Below are positions 47,734 to 55,239 of a DNA stretch of 64,000 bases, in pieces. The notes beneath the pieces were generated by a model. It saw nothing but the letters and a program-made list of their open reading frames with translations. It made no database searches and was not told where the DNA came from. The first letter of the stretch is position 1. The number at the start of each line of letters is the position of its first letter. The translations under genes were made by a program, and so were the position numbers. The DNA comes from Mycolicibacterium mageritense (GTDB lineage Bacteria; Actinomycetota; Actinomycetes; Mycobacteriales; Mycobacteriaceae), in NCBI RefSeq assembly GCF_010727475.1, contig NZ_AP022567.1, forward strand, positions 1,364,001 to 1,428,000, given 5' to 3'.

Positions 47734-49227
47734 TCAGCGACCGCGAGCGCCGAATTCAGCAACCAACGCCTCGGCACTGCGCACCGCGGCCCGGCACGCG
47801 CGGGTGGTGAACGGGTCGTTGAGCGGGTGATCAGCGCGGCGACGCCAGCGCTGCGCCGCCGCGAACGCGGCGCGGGGACCGTCGTAAGGCTGGTCGGGCT
47901 GCAGCCCGAGGCGGCTCGCCGCATCGGTGCCGGACCCACCGATGATGCGGCGCAGCGACGCCATCTCGTCCTCGTTGAGCGTCGTGGGCCGTGACCGCAG
48001 TTGACTCAGCAGCCGCAACTCCTCGAACGCGTGCGTGTCGGCGAGCAGCGGATCGATGTCGGCGAGGATGTAGGGCGTCGCGTAGATGGGGTTGACCTGC
48101 ACGAACTGCCGCAGCGACAGCAGCGCGGTGTGCGCCTTGAGCAGGTCCGAGCGTTGCGCGAACTGCTGGTCGATCACGTCGCGCAGGGCGATCAGACCGC
48201 TGCGCTCCAACAGCTCGTCGGCCAGCGCGACGGAGTCGGACACCCCCGCGCGCAGCACCGCGATCGAGATGCGGATGCCGAACATGCCGAACCGGTCGAG
48301 CAGCGCCGCGCGGGTCGCCGCGTCCACCGGCAGCGAGCTGTCCTCACGCACGAACCGGTCGACCGAGAGCATCGCCTTGGCGAGCTCGCCGGCGTCGGCT
48401 CCCGCGAGTTTCTCCAGCGCGACGAACTCACTCTGCCGCAACGTACGGGCGGTCAGCGCGAGCAATCCGGACACCGGGACGACGGCCTGGCAAATTCCGG
48501 TCTTGTCCATCTCGGCCGTGAACCGCTTGGCGACGTCCTTGGCCGACATCATGGCGTCGATGCGGCCTGCACCGATCTCGTCGGCACGTGACGCGACGCC
48601 GATCACGCCCAGCGCGCCGGACGATCCGCCGACCAACTCGCCGATCTGTTTGAGCAGTGCGATGTCGGCCGCGTTGAGCGTGCGCAACAGGAACACCACC
48701 GCGTCGACACGCGGCACCCCGTCCTCGGGAACCAGCAGCCGGTGGGTGCGTTCGGAGACGTCCCGCGACAGCGACGACGTGCCGGGCGTGTCGATGATCG
48801 TGGTGTCGATGAGTTCGGCGGCGGGCCATTCGACGTCGAGATCGACCACGTCGACCGGATCAAGACCGGCGAAACTGAATGTCAGACCTCGGTCATTGGG
48901 GTCGCGCGCGATAGGCACGTTCGACCGCCTGCCCCCGCGGTGGTTGGCCGTGACCTTGGGCGTCGGCCCGTGCCGGAACCACGTGACGATGCGGGTCGCC
49001 TCGGTGGCGTCGGTGGGTGCGATGTCCTCCCCGACCAGGGCGTTGACCAGGGTGGACTTCCCAGCCTTGAGCGTGCCCGCCAGGGCGATGCGGATGGGCT
49101 GGTTGAGCCGGCGCCCGATGCGGTCGAGCTCGTTGTGGACGTCGGGCCGGTTCCGGTACGCCGGGTCGTTGCGATACGCCTGGATGGTGCCACCCAGAAT
49201 CGCGCGCACCTGATCGCCCGTGCTCAC
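47734..49227 (-). CDS. iniC: Dynamin-like GTPase IniC
   Basis: Protein of 497 residues. The GTPase domain has the P-loop GTLKAGKS at 51-58, switch elements after it and DTPGTSSLSRDVSE as the G3 region. The helical rest resembles the shorter partner of bacterial dynamin-like pairs. In M. tuberculosis iniC belongs to the isoniazid- and ethambutol-inducible iniBAC operon. It would act with IniA in membrane remodelling or repair. The GTG start is 24 bases after iniA. Confidence 0.93.
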   Translation of the reverse strand: MSTGDQVRAILGGTIQAYRNDPAYRNRPDVHNELDRIGRRLNQPIRIALAGTLKAGKSTLVNALVGEDIAPTDATEATRIVTWFRHGPTPKVTANHRGGRRSNVPIARDPNDRGLTFSFAGLDPVDVVDLDVEWPAAELIDTTIIDTPGTSSLSRDVSERTHRLLVPEDGVPRVDAVVFLLRTLNAADIALLKQIGELVGGSSGALGVIGVASRADEIGAGRIDAMMSAKDVAKRFTAEMDKTGICQAVVPVSGLLALTARTLRQSEFVALEKLAGADAGELAKAMLSVDRFVREDSSLPVDAATRAALLDRFGMFGIRISIAVLRAGVSDSVALADELLERSGLIALRDVIDQQFAQRSDLLKAHTALLSLRQFVQVNPIYATPYILADIDPLLADTHAFEELRLLSQLRSRPTTLNEDEMASLRRIIGGSGTDAASRLGLQPDQPYDGPRAAFAAAQRWRRRADHPLNDPFTTRACRAAVRSAEALVAEFGARGR

Positions 49228-49251
49228 CCTGCGAAGTCCTCCTGCCGACGG

Positions 49252-51123
49252 TTAACCCTTGGAGCCTAGTGGGGCGGGTTGAGCCAGTTTGTCGGCGTGG
49301 TCGACGACCTGTTTGAGGATGTTGAGCTGACGTTCCAGCTCCCGCACCCGGGCGTTGCGCTCGTTCTCCTCGACCTTGGCGGCCGCGATCGTGGCCTGCA
49401 GCGACTCGTTGAGTGAACGCGTGGTCTGGTTGGCGATGCCGCGGTAGTGGTCGCGCAGCTGACGCTGGATGCCCTTGAGCCGGTCGCGGGATTCCTTGCC
49501 GACCACGAACGCGACGTCGTCGACGAACTTGCGCATGTTCATCTTGGCTTCGCTGCGGACCCGCATCATGCGGTTCTCCATGTCCTCCTTGTAAGCCTTG
49601 CGGCCGAGGACCAGGCCCGCGCCCAGCGACAGCGGGTTGAACATGCCCAGCCCGGCGAAGGAGGTCAACATGCCGAACATCAGCACACCGCCGTACGAGC
49701 CGCGCATGCCGGTGATGACCTTGTGCCCGGCCTTGATGGGCTTGGCCTCAAGCCGGGCAAGCGATTTCATCTCTCCGAACCCGGCGCCCATGTCGCGCGC
49801 GTCGATCTGCGGCAGCTGCACCGCATCGAGACCGGCTTCGGTGAACGTGCGGGCCACCTCGGCGGCCAGCGCCTCGGCCCGTTGATAGGCCCACACGAAG
49901 TTGTCCCCGACCGCGGTGGCCACGGCCTCTTCGAGCTCGGCGCCGATCTCGGCCCAGTGCAGCGTCGGATCGCCCGAGTCGATCACCTTCTCGGTGTGGG
50001 TGGTGATGTTGCGGAACCGGTGGCGCAGATCGTGATCCACGTCGGCGGTCAGGTCCGAGATGCCGTCGTTGAGCACCTGTTGCCACAGCGCGGTCTGCTG
50101 CAGCGCGTCCTGCGCCTCCTGCTTGCGGCGCTCCAGGTCCGCGGTGAGCCGGTCCCGTTCGCCCGGGTCGTTGAACGCCGACAGCTCGGATTCCACCGCG
50201 AGCAGCAAATGCTCTGCCGCCGATTGGATTTCGGCCACCACCTGGTCGCGGATGCGATCGTTCTCCCGCGACAGCACGCGGTCGGACAGGAACTTCACGA
50301 TCGCCGGAAAGTTCGATTCCTCGTTGAGTTCTTTGTCGTTGAGCTGGATGGCGTGGCTGCGCAGCACGCTCGAAACCGGAGTGACCGGGACGTCGAGCCC
50401 CGCGCGCTGCAGGTGCGCGACGTTGGCCCCGACGATCTGCCGCCAGTGCGGGTACAGGTCGGTCTTGGTCGCGACAATCGTTGCGACGGGGCAGATTTCG
50501 AGTGCCTGACGGATGAAGTTCAGCTCCGGCTCGGTGAACTCCTGGCTGGTGTCGCTGACCATGAGCATGGCGTCGGCGTCGGGTAGGAGACCCAGCGTCG
50601 CCGACAGGTGGGGCTGGCCGTGCCCACCGACACCAGGGGTGTCGACGAACGCCAGCCCGCCCTTGAGCAGTGGGCTCGGCGCGGTCACCTCGACGCGCAG
50701 CACCTCCCGGCCGCCGGCCTGCGGCGCGCGGCGCAGGTCGTTGGTGACTTCGGACGGCGGGATCTCGATCAGTTCGGGCTCGGCGCCGTCGGGCCGCGCC
50801 ACGACCAGCCGGGCCGAGGGTTGCTCGCCGTAGGCGACGACGGTGGCCAGCACCGTGGACTCGTCGTCGCCGACGCGCGCGACGGGAATGTTGAGCAGCG
50901 AGTTGAGCAGCTGGCTCTTGCCCTGCTTGAGCTGACCTGCGATGACCACGCGGATCTGTGGATCGCTGATGCGTGCCTTCGCCAGCCGCAGCCGCTCCAC
51001 CAGGTCACCGCGGTCTTTGGCGGCCGCGATCGTGCTGGTGTGGTCGATCAGTTCGACGATCACCTTGACCGGTCTGGCCGGCCCGCCCGCCGCTGCCTGG
51101 CGCTGGTCATTGGGTTGCGTCAT
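49252..51123 (-). CDS. iniA: Dynamin-like GTPase IniA
   Basis: Protein of 623 residues. The P-loop is GQLKQGKS at 63-70 and the G3 region is FVDTPGVGGHGQP. Helical stalk regions follow, and a hydrophobic paddle-like segment lies around 475-510 (GVLMFGMLTSFAGLGMFNPLSLGAGLVLG). A C-terminal coiled coil (NERNARVRELERQLNILKQVVDHADKL) ends the protein. Mycobacterial IniA is a membrane-fissioning dynamin-like protein induced by cell-wall inhibitors. It is separated from iniB by a strong hairpin. Confidence 0.95.
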   Translation of the reverse strand: MTQPNDQRQAAAGGPARPVKVIVELIDHTSTIAAAKDRGDLVERLRLAKARISDPQIRVVIAGQLKQGKSQLLNSLLNIPVARVGDDESTVLATVVAYGEQPSARLVVARPDGAEPELIEIPPSEVTNDLRRAPQAGGREVLRVEVTAPSPLLKGGLAFVDTPGVGGHGQPHLSATLGLLPDADAMLMVSDTSQEFTEPELNFIRQALEICPVATIVATKTDLYPHWRQIVGANVAHLQRAGLDVPVTPVSSVLRSHAIQLNDKELNEESNFPAIVKFLSDRVLSRENDRIRDQVVAEIQSAAEHLLLAVESELSAFNDPGERDRLTADLERRKQEAQDALQQTALWQQVLNDGISDLTADVDHDLRHRFRNITTHTEKVIDSGDPTLHWAEIGAELEEAVATAVGDNFVWAYQRAEALAAEVARTFTEAGLDAVQLPQIDARDMGAGFGEMKSLARLEAKPIKAGHKVITGMRGSYGGVLMFGMLTSFAGLGMFNPLSLGAGLVLGRKAYKEDMENRMMRVRSEAKMNMRKFVDDVAFVVGKESRDRLKGIQRQLRDHYRGIANQTTRSLNESLQATIAAAKVEENERNARVRELERQLNILKQVVDHADKLAQPAPLGSKG

Positions 51124-51165
51124 GAAGGTTCCTCCTGCTGCCGGCTCAACGGTAGGCGCGCCAAC

Positions 51166-51204
51166 GGAGCGGGGACCACCCGAGTATCGGATGGCCCCCG
51201 CTCC
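51166..51204 (-). promoter_or_regulatory. 16-bp stem-loop between iniB and iniA
   Basis: Minus-strand transcript forms GGAGCGGGG paired with CCCCGCTCC, continuing inward through CCA/TGG to a 7-base loop (GATACTC): a 16-bp stem with two G-U pairs. No U-tract follows, so it is better explained as a partial terminator or a 3'-end stabiliser of iniB mRNA. Confidence 0.7.
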
Positions 51205-51218
51205 TTGTGCGTGGTCGA

Positions 51219-52349
51219 TCAGAAGGCGTCGAAGCCCGTATCGGTCGCGTTGTGCGATGCGACGTCGGTGTGGGACTGCGACTCGTAGCTGTTGCCCGAG
51301 CCCAGCGCCGAGCTGGTGTCGTTGTGCGACCCGAACGACGTGTCGTTGTGCGACGCGACATCGTTGTTCGAGGCGAACGCGGTGTCGTTGCCCGAGCCGA
51401 TGTTGGACTCGTAGCTCGACGAGTTGTCCTCGATGCTGTGCGTGGTCTCGGTCTGCACCGAGGTGTTGACCGAGTTGTCCTGCGTGTTGTCGCTGCCGTA
51501 GTCGCCGCCGACCGTGGTCTGGTTGCCGCCGACGGCGTGCGTCGAGGCGTCGGTCAGGATGATCGAGCCGCCGTTGCCACCGTCGCCGCCGGATGCGCCA
51601 CCGCTGCCGATGCCGATCAGGCTGTCGCCGCCGGACGCGCCACCACCGTGGCCGCCGCTCATGTCGACGTCGCTGATCACCGGGCCGTCATTGCCCGAGA
51701 TCAGGTCGCCGCCGGCGTGCTGCGAGCTGTCCTCGATGTTGTTGTCCTCACCGATCGCGACGTGCGATCCGGAGCCGGCCCAGACGTCACCGTTGTTGGT
51801 GGTGTTGCCGTCGCCGAGCACCGCGCCGTCACCGCTGACGATGTCGCCCTTGTTCTCGCCGTCGACCACCACGCCGCCGTTGGTGGCGGTGTTGGTGCTC
51901 TTGTCGCCGAGGGTGATGTCACCGAAGCCCAGGTTGAACGCACCCTGCTGGGCGTTGGCGCCGGCGTCCTGGTTGGGGCTCATGATCGGGACGTTGTTGT
52001 GGCTGGCCAGATCGGTGTCGTTGTGGCTCGCGAAATCGGTGTTGTTGCGGCTGGCCACCTCCGGCGCGAACTGCGTCTGCGGGGAGAAGGGCGAAGCCAC
52101 CTGGTTCGCGAACTGCGCGGGGATGCTGTGGTGGTCGGCGACCGCACGCTGCAGGCCCAGCACCGGGTTGCCACCGCCGAGCAGCGCGCCGGCCGGGGCC
52201 GCGGTCGCGGCGACGGCGTGCAGCTGGGCCGCGGTGACGTTGGGCAGACCGGCGTCACGCAGGCTGCCGTCCGGGTCGGCGATGAACGACGCGGCCGAGG
52301 CCGGGCTGCGGAACAGGTCGAGGATGAAGTCGATCAGAGAGATTGCCAT
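51219..52349 (-). CDS. iniB: IniB, Gly/Asn-rich envelope-stress protein
   Basis: Protein of 376 residues. The conserved N-terminal domain (MAISLIDFILDLFRSPASAASFIADPDGSLRDAGLPNVT) is followed by a long low-complexity region rich in Gly, Asn, Asp and Ser. SHND-type repeats are seen (FASHNDTDLASHNN, VASHNDTSFGSHNDTSS), with GGASGGD runs between them. First gene of iniBAC, the classic reporter of cell-wall inhibition in mycobacteria. IniB itself has no assigned biochemical function. Repeated TTAGGGG elements lie about 160-175 bases upstream. Confidence 0.93.
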   Translation of the reverse strand: MAISLIDFILDLFRSPASAASFIADPDGSLRDAGLPNVTAAQLHAVAATAAPAGALLGGGNPVLGLQRAVADHHSIPAQFANQVASPFSPQTQFAPEVASRNNTDFASHNDTDLASHNNVPIMSPNQDAGANAQQGAFNLGFGDITLGDKSTNTATNGGVVVDGENKGDIVSGDGAVLGDGNTTNNGDVWAGSGSHVAIGEDNNIEDSSQHAGGDLISGNDGPVISDVDMSGGHGGGASGGDSLIGIGSGGASGGDGGNGGSIILTDASTHAVGGNQTTVGGDYGSDNTQDNSVNTSVQTETTHSIEDNSSSYESNIGSGNDTAFASNNDVASHNDTSFGSHNDTSSALGSGNSYESQSHTDVASHNATDTGFDAF

Positions 52350-52510
52350 TGCTCCAACCCTTTCGGTTGTTGTCGGGAAGTCTGGTTCGAAGTCCCCCGC
52401 CGGGCTGTCCGGCGATCTGGAGACAACGTTATGGGCCCGTCGACACACCGGAAACGGGGTCGATTCCCCTCCCTGCCGCGCACCACCCCGGGGTGGCCGG
52501 GGGTACCCCG

Positions 52511-52525
52511 TTAGGGGGTTAGGGG
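52511..52525. promoter_or_regulatory. TTAGGGG direct repeats upstream of iniB
   Basis: TTAGGGG at 52511-52517 and 52519-52525, eight bases apart, the second running into the palindrome GGGGATCCCC. Similar elements lie upstream of the IniB-like gene at 53305-53343. Candidate IniR binding sites. Confidence 0.5.
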
Positions 52526-52593
52526 ATCCCCAGGGGAACATGTTGGCAAAGTGACTCACCCGTGATTGGACCGATATTTACGCAGCTAGAAAC

Positions 52594-52626
52594 AAAAAAA
52601 CGCGCACGGCCGGATGGCCGTGCGCG
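52594..52626 (-). terminator. Rho-independent terminator after the IniB-like gene
   Basis: On the minus strand, an 11-bp perfect stem (CGCGCACGGCC and its complement) with a 4-base loop is followed by seven U residues. It lies 19 bases past the stop of the IniB-like gene and before the iniB promoter region, so the two genes are separate transcripts. Confidence 0.92.
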
Positions 52627-52645
52627 AATTTCCTTGTTGGAGTTG

Positions 52646-53185
52646 TCAGTCGAAGAGGTCGAAGCCGGCACCGCCGTCGTTGTGGTGAAGGTCGTCGATG
52701 TTGTCGACGACGGGCTGGGCCCAGTCGGTATCGATCACGTGGTCGACCGCAGCGGGTGCTTCATCAATCAGTGGCTCACTGAACTGCAGCGATGCGTCGT
52801 GGAGGGGTTCCTGGGGCAGGCCCGCATCACTGATGGTGTCCATCCCGCTCGACACCACGTGGTCGGGCTGGTCGATCACCTGCCGGGTGAGGTCGTGCGC
52901 GGTGCCGACGGGAACATGGTCATCGAACGCGTCGAACGCCGCTGTCGCGGCGCCACTGGCCCACACGTTGCCTGCCGGCTCGGCCGCGAAGCTGTCGAGC
53001 CCGCCGGTCGGCGCGGTCATCGACAGCGACTCGGACACCACCGGGATCAGATTGTTCACATCGACGCTGGTCACGTCGGTCAGATGGGCGTCTGCGATAG
53101 CCTGTGACGGATCAGCCGCATAGCGGGCCGCCGCGTCGGGATCTCGCACCAAGGACATCACGAAGTCCAACAACGAGTTAGCCAT
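52646..53185 (-). CDS. IniB-like protein (Rv0340-type)
   Basis: Protein of 179 residues. The N-terminus MANSLLDFVMSLVRDPDAAARYAADPSQAIADAHLTDVTSVDVNNLIPVVSESL is homologous to the IniB head. The rest is acidic and low in complexity, without the Gly/Asn repeats. The ATG was chosen because the conserved head starts there. It matches the position of Rv0340 between iniR and iniB in M. tuberculosis. It ends in a strong terminator, so it has its own promoter, and TTAGGGG elements lie 120-160 bases upstream. Function unknown. Confidence 0.85.
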   Translation of the reverse strand: MANSLLDFVMSLVRDPDAAARYAADPSQAIADAHLTDVTSVDVNNLIPVVSESLSMTAPTGGLDSFAAEPAGNVWASGAATAAFDAFDDHVPVGTAHDLTRQVIDQPDHVVSSGMDTISDAGLPQEPLHDASLQFSEPLIDEAPAAVDHVIDTDWAQPVVDNIDDLHHNDGGAGFDLFD

Positions 53186-53304
53186 CACACACCTCCTCCG
53201 CGGCTGCTGAGATTGTCGGAACACCCATGTCGGGCTCGGTTCCGATGCTATCCACCCGTAGCTCCGCTGGGATCGGTGCCGAGCCCACCCCGCAGGCCGA
53301 CCCA

Positions 53305-53343
53305 TTAGGGGACGGACCATTAGGGGATTCGCGCCACTAGGGG
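53305..53343. promoter_or_regulatory. TTAGGGG repeat cluster between IniB-like and Hsp70-like genes
   Basis: CATTAGGGGA occurs twice (TTAGGGG at 53305-53311 and 53320-53326), then CTAGGGGA at 53337-53344, with a weaker CTAGGGT at 53374. Spacing is 15 and 17 bp. The cluster lies in the divergent gap and could serve either gene. Confidence 0.55.
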
Positions 53344-53413
53344 ATCAATGCCGGGCTTCGCAGGGCCGAGCCGCTAGGGTGAAGACCGGCCCAGACAACA
53401 GGAGTGACGCCTG

Positions 53414-55231
53414 ATGACCGACTCACTGGGGTTGTCGATCGGGATGACCAACCTCGTGGCAGCCCGCGAAGGCCGCCCACCGGTGCTTCGCCGATCGATC
53501 CTCACGCTGTTCAATGACCGTGCGCCCGTGGTCGGCGACTACCCCGGGCACGGGTTGGCGTTGACAGGTTTCGTCGACCGCGTGGGTGATCCGGTGCCCA
53601 TCGTCGCGGCCGACGGCTCCCAGCACCGCGGCGAACTGGTACTGGCCGAGGCCTTGGATGCCATGGCCCGCACGGTCGACGGTGGCGCCCCGATCACCAT
53701 CGCGGTGCCCGCGTACTGGGGTCCGGGGGCGGTCGGCGCACTGCGCGGTGCGCTGCGAAACAAGCCGTCCCTGGCTCCCGACGGCGTACCGGCGACGTTG
53801 GTGCCCGATTCGTTGACCGCACTGGCCGCGCTACGTGCCAACCCCGGATTGCCCGCCGACGGCGTGGTGGTGTTGTGCGACTTCGGCGGCAGCGGTACCA
53901 ATGTCACGTTGGCCGACGCAGGCGCCGACTTCGCCACCATCGGGCAGACCGTCCGCTTCCCGGAGTTCTCCGGCGATCAGATCGATCAGTCGCTGCTCAA
54001 CCACGTGATCGCCGGGGTCGCCGCGGCGGGCAACGCCGACCCGGCGGGCACCGCAGCGGTCGGTTCCCTGGCACGGCTGCGCGACGAATGCCGTCAGGCC
54101 AAGGAACGGCTTTCGGCGGAGACCACCGCGGTGGTGCCCGTCGATCTGCCCGGGTTCACCTCCGATGTCCGGGTCACGCGTCCCGAGCTCGAGCAGCTGG
54201 TCGCCGAACCACTGTCCGGTCTGCTGAGCACCATCGAAGACACGTTGCAGCGCAACAACATTCCGCAGAGCAGCATCGCCGCCGTCGCGACCGTCGGCGG
54301 TGGTGCCGCGATTCCGGTGGTGACGCAACGCCTTTCGGAGCGGCTGCAGGCACCGGTGGTCACGGCGCCGCTACCGCAGTTCGTCGCGGCAGCCGGGGCC
54401 GCGGTGGTGGCCGATCGGGTCGCCGAAGCCGGCGCGCCCACCGGGATGGCGCCCGGGATCGTCGCGGCCGACGCCCCGACCGGCATGGCGCCCGGGATCA
54501 CCGCGGCCGACGCGCCCACCGGGTTGGCACCGGGCCTCAGCGGCGCGGACGCCCCCACGGGCATGGCCCCCGGCGCGGACCCGTCGAACTTCAGCGCGTT
54601 GGCCTGGTCGCAGGACGACGTGCCGACCGAGGAACCCGTGCCGTACGCGGGTGCCGACTACAGCTCTGATTACGCCGACGCTGCTACGGGCGCCACCGCG
54701 GCGCGTCCGCCGATCGCGTTCACCCATGACGAGGAGACGTTCGAGGCCGAGCCGGGCCCGCTGCCCTGGTACAAGCGCCCGCCGATTCTGTTCGGCGCGG
54801 CCGCCGCGGCCGTGCTGCTCGCGGCAGGCGGGCTTGCGGTGACGCTGACCAGCGGCACCGGTGATTCCACGCCGGTGACCGAGACCAGCACCACCTATTC
54901 GATGGGTCCGTCGCCGGAAGGCCCACCGCCCGAACCGATCACGACCGTGACGGTCGGCCCGGACGGCCAGGGCACCACGACCGTCGTAGTGCCTCCGCCG
55001 CCCCCGCCGAGCAGCACCACGACCACCGAGTCGACCACGAGCCCTACCACCACGACGACGACCACAACCACGACGACCACAACGACCACCACGACGACAC
55101 CGACGACCACCACGACGCGGACCACAACGACGACGACCCAGCCGCCGACCACCACGAAACCGCCGACCACGACGCAGCCGCCGGTCACCACGACGGTGGA
55201 GGTTCCGGACAACTCCGGCGAAGGCGCCTGA
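53414..55231 (+). CDS. Hsp70-fold membrane-anchored protein B (upstream of iniR)
   Basis: Protein of 605 residues, paralogous to the one at 45857. The Hsp70/actin-like nucleotide domain (about 1-335) has LGLSIGMTNLVAA, CDFGGSGTNVTLAD and ATVGGGAAIPVV, and both paralogues share TGFVDRVGDPVPIVAADGS-like sequence. It lacks a substrate-binding domain. A tandem repeat of about 11-12 residues built on APTGMAPG follows (about 340-395), then PLPWYKRPP, one transmembrane helix (about 457-478) and a Thr-rich tail with a long poly-Thr run. It precedes iniR by 8 bases, so it may be part of signal sensing for IniR. That link is inference. Confidence 0.83.
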   Translation: MTDSLGLSIGMTNLVAAREGRPPVLRRSILTLFNDRAPVVGDYPGHGLALTGFVDRVGDPVPIVAADGSQHRGELVLAEALDAMARTVDGGAPITIAVPAYWGPGAVGALRGALRNKPSLAPDGVPATLVPDSLTALAALRANPGLPADGVVVLCDFGGSGTNVTLADAGADFATIGQTVRFPEFSGDQIDQSLLNHVIAGVAAAGNADPAGTAAVGSLARLRDECRQAKERLSAETTAVVPVDLPGFTSDVRVTRPELEQLVAEPLSGLLSTIEDTLQRNNIPQSSIAAVATVGGGAAIPVVTQRLSERLQAPVVTAPLPQFVAAAGAAVVADRVAEAGAPTGMAPGIVAADAPTGMAPGITAADAPTGLAPGLSGADAPTGMAPGADPSNFSALAWSQDDVPTEEPVPYAGADYSSDYADAATGATAARPPIAFTHDEETFEAEPGPLPWYKRPPILFGAAAAAVLLAAGGLAVTLTSGTGDSTPVTETSTTYSMGPSPEGPPPEPITTVTVGPDGQGTTTVVVPPPPPPSSTTTTESTTSPTTTTTTTTTTTTTTTTTTPTTTTTRTTTTTTQPPTTTKPPTTTQPPVTTTVEVPDNSGEGA

Positions 55232-55239
55232 CAGTCGCG

